Positions 35,826-48,148 of a DNA stretch of 64,000 nucleotides are shown one piece after another. The position numbers were made by a program, and so were the translations under genes. The notes below the pieces were generated by a model. It did not search any database. It saw nothing but the letters and a program-made list of their open reading frames with translations, and was not told the DNA's origin. The stretch's first letter is position 1, and the number at the start of each line of letters is the position of its first letter. The stretch is taken from assembly GCF_914767665.1 (NCBI RefSeq), contig NC_059503.1, forward strand, positions 59,228,352 through 59,292,351, given 5' to 3'. This DNA is from Harmonia axyridis (taxonomy: Eukaryota; Arthropoda; Insecta; Coleoptera; Coccinellidae).

Positions 35826-37130
35826 TTCATCGTATTCGATTTTTTTGTCGTTACCTCTCAACTAATAACTATGTTGAATTTCAATCCTCTCGGTTAAGTA
35901 TTTTTAGAAATATGATGCATGAAGATATTTTTTTCTGCGCTTTCAAATATCGTTTTCCTATACTAACGTTTCGAAAGTATTACTTTCCGAACGCATTGAC
36001 GTTTGGAAAGTAGTAATTTTCCAAATTCGTGCGTTTCAATCTATTCGCCCTAAGTGTTTTGAATTCAATTTTGTGAAAGGTGCACTATTCTACGACTACT
36101 ATAAAATATAACCTATAAAAAGGGATTTGCAAAAAATAGCTCATTCGTGAAAAAAGAGTCATTTGTTGCGAAAATAACTATTTTAAAAGCTCATAGGAAA
36201 TATAAATGAAATTTCAATTTGGTGCTTATTATTAGTTGTGAAAAATGTCGTTATTTCCATATAACTGAGTAGATTTCTAAGATAAAAAGAGTAGAAATTT
36301 TTTTATTGAAAACCCACCGAAGCATGATATAAATTCTATCTGTGACAATTAGTATTTGGTAAATGATAACTCCAATAAAGAATCTTTCACTTTCCTAGAA
36401 ACAAAAACAGTATAATAAATCTCGACGATCGTAAAGAAACATATAGACCGAAAACATTCTAGCTCGGCGATGGAAACTATCAAGCAAAACAAATTATCTA
36501 TGTAAGGAGGTGACAGTACCACATACGAGCACCATTCCACCCAAATCTTACACGGACAGTTGACCACGGATGTGTTACAAGAACTGCATCATGTAATGGT
36601 ACCATCACTTCGGTATTCGATTCACACGTTTCGAGTTTCAAGCTCTAGTTGAATAATCAGTTGTCGATGAAGAATTCTTTCCTGGTTTAGTGACAAATAA
36701 CTGATTCTTGTTACGATTTGTATCGATTCGAAATGGCAATGATAGCAGTTATCGGTTCAAGTGACCTAGTAAGGACGTGATATTCAGACAAATTGCCATT
36801 GTTATCTATTTCTGGTTCAGTTAACCTGTCCGACAATCCGATTATTAATTGCTTATTTATGCGTGGCGTACCTCAATCGAACTGTGATTGCGCCCATGCT
36901 TACAGTTCCTGAATTGTTTGTTCATTAAATCTCTATAAAGAGATATCCAATGATGAGAAGATTGATTAGGTTGTGAGTGATTTACGATTGGTTTTATAAA
37001 ACTTTGATAGACCGATCAACTCGTTGATTGTCGTTTGAAATCTGTAGAAGTGTCAAAAATAAACAGAGAAATGATTTGATCGAGCAAATCACCAAGATAA
37101 AAGTATATTATGATACCCACCATAAAAATT
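35826..37130. other. No gene recognised
   Basis: AT-rich; no motifs or element ends seen. The 36600-36910 part is somewhat more complex in sequence but has no open frame of note. Confidence 0.4.
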
Positions 37131-37133
37131 ATA

Positions 37134-37270
37134 CAGGGTGGCCATTTGAAAACGAAACAGACGAGATTACAGACGAAATAAAGTTTTTCGATAGAAATGC
37201 TCAGACAGGTCGATTTCTGTTTCGAGGGGGACAACTTAAGATGTAGGTTACGGACGCATAGCGCTTCAAC
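37134..37270 (+). repeat. Possible terminus of a CAGGGTGG-type dispersed element
   Basis: TA followed by CAGGGTGGCCATTTGAAAA, a phrase echoed at 53725 (CAGGGTTTCCCATTTGAAAA). A weak inverted counterpart, AACCTG then TA, lies at 39197-39204, so the mariner at 37.7 kb could be nested within such an element. Not firmly bounded. Confidence 0.35.
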
Positions 37271-37730
37271 CCTTGCTGCTACAACCCCCACCCCCAATTT
37301 TTGAATAGGGAAGATGGGGTGAGTGATACCTCAATTTAAAGGTATTTTTATACTGATTTCAGCACAGTAATTGTTTTTCATTTTATGCATTAGTTCGTGT
37401 TTTACTTTGCAACTTGTTGAATTAAAACTCCGATTACTTTGATAATTAAAAGTTTTATTTCTTAATCCTGGAACCGTTGTTCCTGCTAACATCTATTAGT
37501 TGCTACTTAACTTTCTTCAATTTCTTCGTTTAGACTACATGCTTTCATGAAGTTTTCAAACTTCTGCTGAAACTTACGCCAGTTTTCCGCTATATTCCCA
37601 TCTAGATTTAGGGGTTCTGGCGGTTTGAAATATTTTTCCATCCTGAATTATCAAACTTGAAACGTGAACGTGGTAACTTAACCTCACCTTATCTTGCCGG
37701 TTATGGTTTATAATAGTGTGAATCCTTTAC

Positions 37731-38930
37731 TAGGCGGATATAATCACAGATTTTCACCTGACACGATCTTATTATTCAACATAGGTGCCTTCGAGGGCGA
37801 TACAGCGATTAAAGCGGTCTTCCAGCTTCTCGATACCATTTTTGTAGTAAGATTTGTCTTTCATTTCAAAATAGGCCTCAGTTTCGGCGATTACTTTTTC
37901 ATTGGCGTTGAATTTCTTTCCAGCAAGCATTCTTTTGAAGTCTGAGGAAGTCTCTGGGAGCTAAATCTGGCGAGTACGGTGGACGCAGAAGTAATTCGAA
38001 TCCCAATTCATGCACTTTTGCCATTGTTTTCATTGATTTGTGACACGGCGCATTGTCATGATGAAACATCACTTTTTTTTTCTTCAAATGGGGCCGTTTT
38101 TCAACGATTTCATCCTTATACGATCCAATAACGCCATATAATAATCATGAATATGTATAGTAAAATATAGTAATCAATGAATATCATACCTTGCGCATCC
38201 CAGAATACTGATGCTATAACCTTGCCAGCTGACTGTTGTGTTTTTCCTCGCTTTGGATTCGGTTCATCGTGTGCAGTCCACTCAGCTGACTGTCGATTCG
38301 AGTCCGTAGTGAAATGATGAAGCCATGTTTCATCCATTGTCACATATCGACACAAAAAATCAGATTTATTGCACTTAAACAGCTTCAAACACTGCTCAGA
38401 ATCATTAATACGTTGTTGTGAGCTAGCGCGACACCTATTTTGCACACAGCTTTCTGATGTACAAATATTCGTGAATGATATGATACACGTTCAGATGATA
38501 TCTTCACAATGTCTGCTATCTCTATCAACTTCACTTTACACTTCAAAATTGTTTTGTGTACTTTTTTGATTTTTTCGTAGGTGACAGCCTCTTTTGGGCG
38601 TCCACTGCGTTCACCGTCTTCGGTGCTCATTTCACCACGTTTAAATTTAGCATACCAATCAATGATGGTTGATTTTCCTGGTGCAGACCCTGGAAACTCT
38701 TCATCAAGCCAAGAGTTTACTCCAACTGTTTTTTTTTCTCTTCAAAAAGCAATATTCAATCAGTACGAAATTCTTTTTTCCAATTTTTTTTTTTCAATTA
38801 ACAAAAGAAGATACACTCACAACGCAATATCTTACAAACTAATGGTCAGACTGCTGTCAAATTTCGACACGTATCGTTTGAAGGATGATACTAAGTAAAA
38901 ATCATATGGACTTTTCAATTGGCCTATTGG
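37731..38930 (-). mobile_element. mariner DD34D element (SETMAR-like lineage), degenerate
   Basis: Encodes the relic described in the next entry. The terminal sequences (TAGGCGG near 37731 and GGCCTATTGG near 38921) show only a short inverted similarity, so the boundaries are approximate. Confidence 0.65.
37776..38783 (-). pseudogene. mariner DD34D transposase relic
   Basis: The minus strand reads KKEFRTD (start region), WLDEEFPGSAPGKSTIIDWY, GERSGRPKEAVTYEKIKKVH, RYVTMDETWLHHFTTDSNRQ (first Asp region), GKVIASVFWDAQGMIFIDYY, MFHHDNAPCHKSMKTMAKVH (second Asp), PPYSPDLAPRDF (third Asp) and EKLEDRFNRCIALEGTYVE-stop. I count 34 residues between the second and third Asp. Part of the segment after FIDY (the LEKGRTINS region) is deleted and there are at least four frameshifts, so it is inactive. 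Proteins of this mariner lineage are often annotated as SETMAR-like in insects. Confidence 0.88.
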
Positions 38931-39885
38931 TATGATCCATGTAACTAACGCCTTCTTTGATAGTCAGATATAAAAAAAAATTTCATGGGATGTATCAGCT
39001 TGCAAAACATTTTCGTATAAAATTTCATCACAATATTGCCAGTAGTTTCGACAACATCGTAAAAAATGTGTAAACATTTTTTTCTTCATATATTTTGAAT
39101 ACGGATGGCGTAACGAAATTTTTTTCTATAAAGCAAACCCAAATTATTTTTCAGTTGGCTACCCATCCTTGAGACGGGGTCACGTTTTTTTGAAACAACC
39201 TGTATTGGAAATTTTCAGCCCTCATTTTAATAGCAAATTCTCCTATCGTCATTTCTTTCCAGATCCTTTTTCAAGAACTATACCTATATGATAGATTTCT
39301 ACATTTCGAATGGTGATAAGCCACTATGAGGACTACAGAATCTTCAAGAAATTCCTTCTTTAAACACCCGACAACATCTTAAGAACGAAACATTCCCGCA
39401 AAAGACTTAAAATATTCCGAATAGCCAACAATTTCAGCATAGGAATTCCCAACAGGTTCAGAAATGCCGAGGCCAATATTATTACAACCCTCCAATCAAT
39501 ATATCAGGATGTACTACGCTTTGCATAATTAAATAGTCAATTAAAGAGTAAATTACGATGGTATCTAGTTCAAATAAATGACCACTAGGCACTGAATATG
39601 TGGGATATCTTTGGCATTTGTGGGGGAGATGCAGTTATTTTATCTGTGCACGCTTGAGTTGAAGATATAAACCTTCTTTGAATAAGCTAAAGCTTTATCG
39701 AAATCACAGAAATTAGATGGGAATGAATTCGAAATATGCTGATTTTCAAGAATTAGTATTGAGAGCGTACCTAGTCACTTAGAACTTAAAACGATATGAT
39801 TTGCAATACTTAAACAAGAATCAAACTCATACCTACATTAGAGGCATTAGAGAATATCTACAATTTATGATTCTTAGAGTATATA

Positions 39886-41027
39886 CAGGGAGTTCCATCA
39901 TAAACTGGACCAACAGGTACAGTCGTGTAGATGACATTTTGAGAATCATTTTTGGCTTATGATATGACATAGGTATACCTCGTTTTCGAAGCATAAGCGA
40001 GATACAAGGTCTTTGCAATATTCGATTGAGCATGGTCAATTATTTATAACCTTTGAGATTACAATTTCTGGCCACATCAGAAGAGTATTTTTGAATGCTT
40101 AATTCAGAAGAAAAATATTTTCAAAATGGCGTAGAACCTGCTTTTTCGTGAATTTTTTTATTCCAAAATGAATTTTGTTTTCAATAAACCCAATTTCCTA
40201 AGAATTTCCTTTAAAAATTTCATATATCGAATATTTTTGTTTACATGTCAAGGTACAGCCAAAAAAAAGTATCACGATTCTATTTTTCTTACTGAAAATG
40301 AAAACAATCGAAAAATATGAACGATTCCTTCATTAGTTCAAATTTAGATTCCACACGTAGTACCTCAAGGTCGAGATTCGACTCGCAACTGAAATTCATT
40401 GAAATTACTCTGAAATTTTTTTGTGATAGCTTTATATTAGCATATGGAATATTTCGACATTCCAAATTTAATATTTTGGTACTCATAGCAATTTTTTTTC
40501 AGTCATGTTGAATGACCAACAGAGAAATTTGGATGGCTTAAATGAAGAAACAGTTCGATAATTTCCAATACGGCTCTACTATTCTTATTATGTATTAAAA
40601 AGTAGGTACATTCGTGAAACATTTCAACAAATTCGGATAAAATTTTTTTTTGCTGTAGACATGTAAAAAGACATTTTTGTACGATTTATGAACAAATTTT
40701 TTCACAGAAATTCTTAAAAAAATTGAGTTTATTCGGAAACCGAAAAAAATATCGAACATTGCAGGTTTTCCGCCATTTCGAAATTTTTTTCATATTATCT
40801 TTTGAATTTAACACTCATAAACACTCTGATGTGACCATAAATCGTAACTACAAAGGTTATACATAACTAACCACACTTAATAGAGTATTGCTCAGAAATT
40901 AAGTTGGACACCCTGTATCTCCCTCATGCTGCGCCAACGAGGTGTTATAAGGCAAAAATGATTCTCCCAGTGTCATCTACTCGACTATATGTCCACTATA
41001 TTGTTCAGTTTATGATGAACCACCCTG
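39886..41027. mobile_element. Non-autonomous element with ~390-bp inverted ends
   Basis: TA-flanked, beginning CAGGGAGTTCCATCATAAAC; the reverse complement of its right end begins CAGGGTGGTTCATCATAAAC. Similarity between the two ends continues inward in order (GTAGATGACA, GAGAATCATTTTTG, TAACCTTTG, GGCCACATCAG or its variant, TTTACATGTC, ACAGCCAAAAAAAA) to about 40275 on the left and 40645 on the right. About 370 bases of unmatched centre remain, with no meaningful frame. It resembles a foldback-type derivative; the superfamily is undetermined. Confidence 0.8.
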
Positions 41028-41594
41028 TATATATCTTGATTTTCTTGATCTAAAAAGACCTGACATATTAAATTAGTAAACAATCAGACTGAGCACCACA
41101 AGAGGAGCTATCTCGGCTCGAGTCAATTAAAATCGTGTAGATTAGATCGGTTCCAACAAACTTGGCAAAATGCTATTTAGTTAGAACGAGTAGGTTTTGA
41201 CCAACGCCCACCACTCATTGAACTGAAAATGGATTTCAGAGCAGAGGCGATAATCTAGAGTGCCGTGGAATAGATGGAGCTTACGTCCGAATGAAATAGT
41301 GGATCTAGATAGCGCCTATATCTGCTGGCATATAACGTCCCTAGATTTATTCGTGTTGGTCGATTCATATTTCATGAAGATATCCACAGCTGTTGTGTAT
41401 TTTTGTGATGAAGCCTCATTTTCTCCGTTCTGAAGAATCCCGTTGAAATTTTTCCGTTAGAGGTGACGTTTCGATGGAATGTGGATTGGGAAATGTTACA
41501 TCTCTTGAATATTGCACCAATAAGGCAAAATTACTTTTTAAGAGTACAGGCTATTCATCTTCAATCATTCAATTGCAAACCTGACCCTTAGGTA
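41028..41594. other. No gene recognised
   Basis: No open frames or repeats of note. Confidence 0.45.
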
Positions 41595-41595
41595 T

Positions 41596-42490
41596 CACTG
41601 CGCAAAAATATTAACGCACATTCTGAAAATCTCAATTTTAATGAAAGTTAACTCTACATTGACTTTATAACTTATTTTTTATGTTCTCTCGGGAAGGTTT
41701 TGAAAGAAACAAGAAACATTAAATGGAAGAAAAATTCAGGATTTCACCGAATCTTATGTGAAAGAAGAGAAATAAACAATTTTCAAAATACTGGAATGCT
41801 GATAAGTGATTTAATACTTGGTATTTCCACCCCTTGCGTTAATTACAGCTCGGCAACGACGGTTCATACTCAAAATGAGTGATCTTGAGATGTTCTGATC
41901 TAAGCCTTCCCAGATTTCTCTGAGTTGGATTCCTAAGTCATTAAGAGTAGCTGGATGTTTTTCTGAACTTCTCAGCCTTCTATTGAGGTTGTCCCAAACC
42001 TGCTCAATCGGATCGAGATCTGGACTTCTTGCTGGCCATTCCATTCGAGAGACTTCAAACTCTTCAAGGTACTCCTGAACGATGTGCGCACGATGGGGTC
42101 TGTCATTATCGTCCATAAAAATGAAATTTTCACGATTGTATGGGGTAAATGGCACTACATGCTCTTCAAGAATGTTCCTTATATACCTATCAGCATTCAT
42201 AGCTCCATTATCAACGACCGCTTAGTCTGTGCGAGCAGTCAAAGATATTCTACCCCATACCATAATCGATCCTCCCCCGAAATCAGTAGTATTCAGGAAA
42301 TTGCACTGAGCATATCTTTTATGTGGACGTCTGTATACAAGGGAACGTCTATCACAATGGTAGAGGCAAAATCTAGACTCATCTGTGAAGAGAACTCTTT
42401 CCCAATTAGCCTCTTCCCAATGGATATGCTCTCTCGCAAAATCCAAACGCGCCCTTCGATGGGCTGGGGTAAGAGCTGGGCCTCTTGCGG
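41596..42490 (-). mobile_element. Tc1-like DD34E element, copy 3 (5' half of gene lost)
   Basis: The intact left terminus (CACTGCGCAAAA, TTAACGCACATT) is at 41596. Identity with copies 1 and 2 stops at about 42490, within the codons for residues 118-122 of the transposase, where a mariner fragment on the opposite strand begins. The second terminus is absent. Confidence 0.88.
41811..42490 (-). pseudogene. Tc1-like transposase C-terminal part, copy 3
   Basis: Two open parts are separated by one nonsense codon (TAA at about 42222) in the LTARTDLVVVDN region. The upstream part keeps the first Asp (LFTDESRFC); the downstream part keeps the second Asp (FMDDNDRPH) and the Glu (SPDLDPIEQVW). The DNA-binding N-terminus is missing. 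Apart from the single stop, the catalytic domain is well preserved. Confidence 0.88.
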
Positions 42491-43096
42491 CAGCCAAGAG
42501 ATGTTGAACGGCGTTTGTTTTCCTGTGAACATCTGCTTGCAAAGCAAAGACGGAGGGGATTTCTGCATCGCATTGTTACTGGAGACGAAAAAAGGATAAT
42601 TACGATAATCCCAAGTGCAGAAAATCATGAGGATATTCCGCCAAAGCTTCCACCTCTAAGGCCAAACCGAATATTCACGTTTTCAAGGTCATGCTCAGTA
42701 TTTGGTGGGACCAGCTAGGCGTAGTGTATTATGAGTTGTTCAAACCGACTGAAACAATCATAGGCGATCGTTGTCGAGCGCAATTAATGCGTTTGAGCCG
42801 AGCATTGAAGAACAAACGGCCACAATACAACTATAGAACATGATAAAGTGATTTCACAGCATGCTCGACCCCATGTTGCGAAAGTAGTCAAGACATATTT
42901 AAAAACGTTGAAATAGGAAGTCCTACCCCAGCCACCGTATTCTCTTGTTTCGATCTATGGCATACAACCTGGCTGACTCCTGGTTTTATGAAGAAGTAAA
43001 AAATTGGATCGATTCGTGGATCGCTTCAGAAGCTGACCAGTGTTTTCAACGCAGGATTCGTAAGCTGCCAGAAAGATGGGAGCAAAAAGTGCAGTA
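42491..43096 (+). pseudogene. mariner DD34D transposase C-terminal relic
   Basis: The plus strand reads RRGFLHRIVTGDEK (first Asp), KPNIHVFKVMLSIWWDQLGV, VYYELFKPTETIIGDRCRAQ, LMRLSRALKNKRPQYN, then ARPHVAKVVKTYLKTLK and EEVKNWIDSWIASEADQCF with RIRKLPERWEQK. This is the C-terminal two-thirds of a mariner transposase of the HRIVTGDEKW type. The codons for the second Asp (HDN before ARPH) and for the PDIAPSDYH block with the third Asp are deleted, so it is catalytically dead. It is a different lineage from the 33.2 and 37.7 kb relics. Confidence 0.85.
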
Positions 43097-44250
43097 GTGG
43101 ACAATTCTTTAAATCATAGATGTAAGCAAAGTTGTACGCCTATGTAATGTATTTAAAACGAAAATCTTCCATATTTCCTGAAAAAAGTTGTAGCAGAAGA
43201 TTAGCAAATTCATTTTTGTTAATTTCCATTGATTTTTTCAGCTCAAGGTCTTTATATTTTTAACGGTAGAAGCAAAGAAACAAAATAAGGAGGCCTTATT
43301 TATCCTGAACAACTGAGTAGAACATAAAATAAGAAATCTGGGTATGAACCTGTTTTGTCTTTCAGTTTAGATACACCTAATGAGACATGAAAGAAATGAA
43401 ACTCTTATAAAGTTTGCAATCAATCATATAGATGTTTTCCCCGAAATTCACATTCATCCTTATGATAATCGTATTCGATTGAAAAGTAAGTTATGCGTAT
43501 TCAAAACCTTATAGCTCGAATAGCAAATTCATTCACACCGTCTAGAAAACTCATTAGCAATCTGAAAACGACCACCTGATCTCACATTATCACTTTAAAT
43601 ATCTATCAGGTCTTGACCACAAATCAGTACCTTGCCCAGCTTTCTGCTCGTCAAATAAATATGCATGAAAGCGTTGTAGCCCATCCTAAACAGTTTGAAA
43701 AAGTGGTCTTTGCATAAAAATTCATATTCGGATGATAAATATTAGATATTAACCAAGTTTTTTCATGAATAACCGCGGACCTCAATTTGAATACGAAGTT
43801 CCAAGGATGTGAAGGTCAAATACCAAAAAGAAGAAGACGCCTATATGCTAATTTCCCTAACAGTTTAGATTTCCTCTTGAGAGTTTTTAGGCATTTGAAG
43901 AATTACTTTATCTTGTGGTGAATTGATGTAGAGATGCTGAAAATGGACATATTTCAGTAAAAAAAGCACCCTTTTTTGATCTATAATTTTTAATGATGAA
44001 ACTTTGGAATAATTGACTTGATGATGAATTCGAAAAAATTCAGAATTTTGAAAATTTGAGGGTAGCTTTAGATCGCGAATTCCGTGGAACAATTATCAAA
44101 TGGGCAAAATCTATACAAAAGTTTCAAAGTTATATATATTTTCTGTTCAGATGGAGATTCACGAATAATGATAATAATCAACTATGACGTCATATATATT
44201 GTTAGGTGCGTCCTCTGGAAGTAGTCGTGCTTTCATTGCCCAAAAAAGAT
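43097..44250. other. No gene recognised
   Basis: AT-rich sequence with chance frames only. Confidence 0.45.
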
Positions 44251-44252
44251 CA

Positions 44253-44731
44253 TTCGCCTGATTTTGGGCTCAAATCCTCAAGAGTCCTGTGGATCAACAT
44301 TCAGGAACTTTAAAATTTTGTCACTTCCTTGTATATACATATTGAACTGTCTTATGCATGTGAGACTCGACATGATGGTATTTTATGCATACCACGACAC
44401 AATACTAGTATATATGAAACATCTCCCACTTTTGCCGGTATTCAATTGTTCAATCATTTACCTAGCGGATTGAAATCGTTAGATGATAAAACATTTAAGA
44501 AGAAGATCGCTAATATTAATTGAAAAATGCTTTTATAGTACTGAGGAATTTTTCTCTGATTCTTTCAGTTAGTTGTTCATTTTCGTAATTTTTATTTTTC
44601 ATACTGTTTGAATTATTTTATCTTAAATTTTATAATCATTTCCTTTCTACTTTGATTGTAATTATTCTTATGTTGACATGTCCTATACATCATAATATCT
44701 TGAAGGATTAATAAAGATTGAACTGAATTAA
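44253..44731 (+). pseudogene. LINE 3' end: ORF2 C-terminus and 3' UTR
   Basis: The plus strand reads SSRVLWINIQEL (frame-broken), SLYIHIELSYACETRHDGIL, then IPRHNTSIYETSPTFAGIQL and FNHLPSGLKSLDDKTFKKKI, ending in stop at 44521. The phrase NTSxYExSPxxxGxxLFNxLPxxxK is the characteristic tail of many arthropod LINE ORF2 proteins. A 3' UTR follows (GTTGACATGTCCTATAC) with AATAAAG near 44709 and a GAACTGAATT end at about 44731. It is a 5'-truncated insertion. Confidence 0.75.
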
Positions 44732-47700
44732 TAATGAATTCATTTTTAAAGTTGAAATGATACGGATCATTAACATAAAAAAAGTCAAACAAATACAGGA
44801 GAAACAAAAAAAACTGAATGTGATTCAAGTAAAAATTCATCAACAGAATAAAACGATTCTTCAAGGAGAAAACACTTGATTCTCGATTTACAGAGAGATA
44901 ATCCACAATTTACATGCAAAATTTTTACTCTTCCGCTTTACCAAAATCATATAAAATATCACCGAAAAATCGAAAACAATCTCTATACGTCCTCAACAAC
45001 AGACCCGATCAAATTGAAATTGTTTACAGATGAAAAACAACCAATCGAATTATCGTGCCAAAAAATTAGGAGGATTGTTTCCTCAGAACCATAGAATTTC
45101 ATTCCAATTGAACGAGCCTCCAAAAACTTCTTGGGCTTCTTATATTTCTCATCCATAAGTGGAAATTATATGATTTTGAAGTAAGTACTCTGAATTCGAA
45201 ATATTTCATTTTCGAGTTTGAAAATACTGTGCCTGAAATGACAAGGGCCAATTGTTCAACAATATATAAGCTTCTGGGAGCTTTCACTGAGGCCAAAGGG
45301 ATAAAAGCATTGAACAATCATAGAAAACATTAATCATGTTAAGTAAGATCGGAGAAAACTAGAAATGGATGCTCTGTATTGGCTCAAGAGAAGAAGCTAC
45401 AATTCCGAAGCAATATTCAGTTTTTGAAATATAAATCTTATCGAATATTCACTGAAGTATCTCAAAACTCTTTAAATTCTGTAACAGTATCGATGACAAC
45501 CATGACTCTAAAATTTTTTTTTCTCTTATGAAGTAGATTCGCATTGCATTAAAATCTGTATTTTCAGCAAATCATAACAACAGAAACTGTTGTTTTTTGA
45601 ACCGAAAATATCAAATATCAGATAGGTATCAGATAGGTCCTGTCCAATGGAAGCAATATAATGATATCCCAGCAAAATATTTTTCACAAATACAGAAACA
45701 CTATTTATGTTAATATGATAACGATTCATCTTGAAATAATGCGAATGTTGGTTCACTCAAATTTTTGAGAAAATAATATGAGAGAAATATTCCAAGCGTC
45801 AAGTATGCTAATTCCAAGGCTAATTTTATTAGAATTATCGATGTTGAAAAGCATCAATACAATTTTCCGCTAGTATCATAATTTAAACCTACTTCATGAA
45901 ATTTTATATATACACATTTTCGACCAAATACCTATTTGGTACCGACAAAAAATAATAATAACAATAATATGCCTTCTCACTGATTGTATTGAAATCTCTG
46001 ATTTCCTCCTAAAAAGGGACTGAATAATTGAATACTTATGCGATCAATATAGTTCTTCGGCATAATTATAGGCATTATTAAACATGTATGATATTTTATT
46101 ATTATATAGATTCATTGTTTACTTTTTTTACATTTCATTCATCACTTAGTGAAAGTATTTGAACTGATAAGAATTAAATAATGCATTGGTTATAATTACA
46201 GTAAGTTATAATGATTTACCTATCATAATAATAATATTAATTTTACTTCGTTTGAACTATAATATGCTGATTGAACTGTATTGCTGAAAAAATGTAGGAA
46301 AAGATACAGTGGAGATTTGTAGTGCATTAATGATCTTTTAAGCTCTTAATTATTGAGCGTAGCAGAATTGTTACAAATAAATGAAAACATTTGAAATATA
46401 TCAATTGCTTTTCTTTTTTGCAAATCATTTATAATGTTTTATTACAATTCTCCCTTGAACTACCTGGGTAAAGGAAAAAATGGTAGTACTGCAATATTTT
46501 CAACTATATGTACTTTTGGCGCATTTTGACAGAATGAAATATGTGCAATGAAACAAATGGTTGTTTCATTAAAGATATTTCATTTCATGAAATTATATTA
46601 TTATTATTCCACTCAAAAATGCTGATTCAACATCTCATTGATGTTCTGTTCTAATGATGACCTATTTCATTCAATTTTATAGGTCGTATGTAAATATTGG
46701 TTCTGAATTTTTTAAGAAGGAAAGGGTGGCGGAAAAATTATAAATCAGTAGCAATTCGAACAAAAAAAAGTTCGTTCACTTTTCGTAGTTGCAGGATTTT
46801 TGGAAGTTTGTACCCCTCATGATATACCGTGACGAATTAGACCTATCAGAAATCATTGATTCAGTATATTACACGCAATAACTTCAAGACAGAGAATTTA
46901 CTAAAAACTATATTACGATGAATTTTCGATCGAATTTAATAAACATGTTTAAAACGTACCTTTCTCACTTATCCAAAAAAAGTAGATGTAATCCTCTCAA
47001 AACTAGCATCACTTAAGTCCATCACAAGTCAAACATTCCAAATCCTCTAGATCAATCCACATGCAACCATTCAAAAGACGTCAACACCAAAACTGTTCCC
47101 TAGGTCACTTAGACAAGAGTACCCGAAACGCAACAGTTGTGCATAACCATGCACCGTGCAACAAAGTCGTTAAAACACCAAAGAACACCCCGTGTCTTCC
47201 GGTGACTCACGAGGGATGTTATGGACCACTGGTTCTCAACTTCCGAAAGTACCGGATATGTAAGCGCAGCAAGTCTCTGGTTCACCTCGACCGAAGCACC
47301 TGTCTGATACTAACTTGTAATGAAATGTAAAGGATTCTCGAAGTAGGTTGTGGCGAGGAGAGACAAGTGAATGGCTGCAGCATATAGAGAGACGGCAGAT
47401 AGATTGGAAATGCACGAAGAGTCATGCCGAGAGTGTGGAGGGAATGGGATGGGTGAGAGACTGCATGGTATCCGTGGGTCCGAAGATGTTAGTCTAGGAG
47501 GCGAGAGGTCTTTATTGTTTATGAATGGTATGAGCGGATGATATGGATTAACGCATAATTTGAGGTGATTTTTAGGTGTTTTCAACAAAGGACCTCTGGC
47601 ACCTGAATGTATGGAAGATGGTTACCGGTTAATTTCAAATGTTAATATTTTTTTGGTTGACCTTTATACCGTTAATTAGAAAAAATGATCAAAAGAATCT

Positions 47701-47877
47701 AGTCAACGCTAGTTCCCAAGTTCGAATAGCTTCAAACAATCAAAATATTATCTCAAAATTTTTGAACCAGGGAACATATCTGAATAATTTTTTTTTGCTA
47801 ATTTGCAGCCTTAAAGACTATTCTCCATTAATCGCTAAAGTTTTGTGGTATTTATCGTCTTAATTCATTAGATAAGG
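44732..47877. other. No gene recognised; GC-richer patch near 47.04-47.5 kb
   Basis: AT-rich with many short frames. At 47040-47590 GC rises and two opposed frames of about 90 codons occur (plus 47061-47330, minus 47588-47310). The minus one is Pro/Ser-rich. I do not recognise either. An (AATAAT) run next to ATGCCTT near 45950-45975 resembles the 3' end of the LINE at 50.8 kb. Confidence 0.35.
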
Positions 47878-48148
47878 CAAATTACTGATCTAGCCTCTAA
47901 AAATTGCTCAAGAGCTGGAAATCGATTCAAACCCTCTTGGGGGTCCTGAATAACAGGTGTTTGAATTTACGACGGTTTTTAGACTGTGCTTTAAATTTGA
48001 GAGACTAAAATCCGCGAAATTGTCGCACTTGTTTCAGTAGTTCTTATATAATCCAAAAAGTACGTTGGGTACTAATAGAAAATGTTATTGAAAAATTTCA
48101 TTAAATTAAAAGTCTAATGATGTTTGAAACATTGAAATCGGTTTAGCC
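47878..48148 (-). repeat. Dispersed repeat unit, interrupted by the 48.1 kb hAT
   Basis: The reverse complement of this segment matches 52585-52857 over about 270 bases with indels. Shared blocks include CTGTTATTCA, GATTTCCAGCTCTTGAGCAA, CTAGATC and AACCGATTTC. The hAT at 48149 sits at the AACCGATTT side with its target duplication in this repeat. Class unknown. Confidence 0.65.

Noticed and set aside
37134..39204. A single 2.07 kb element bounded by CAGGGTGG and AACCTG with the mariner nested inside
   Set aside because: The inverted similarity of the two ends is too short to accept; listed only as a possible terminus.
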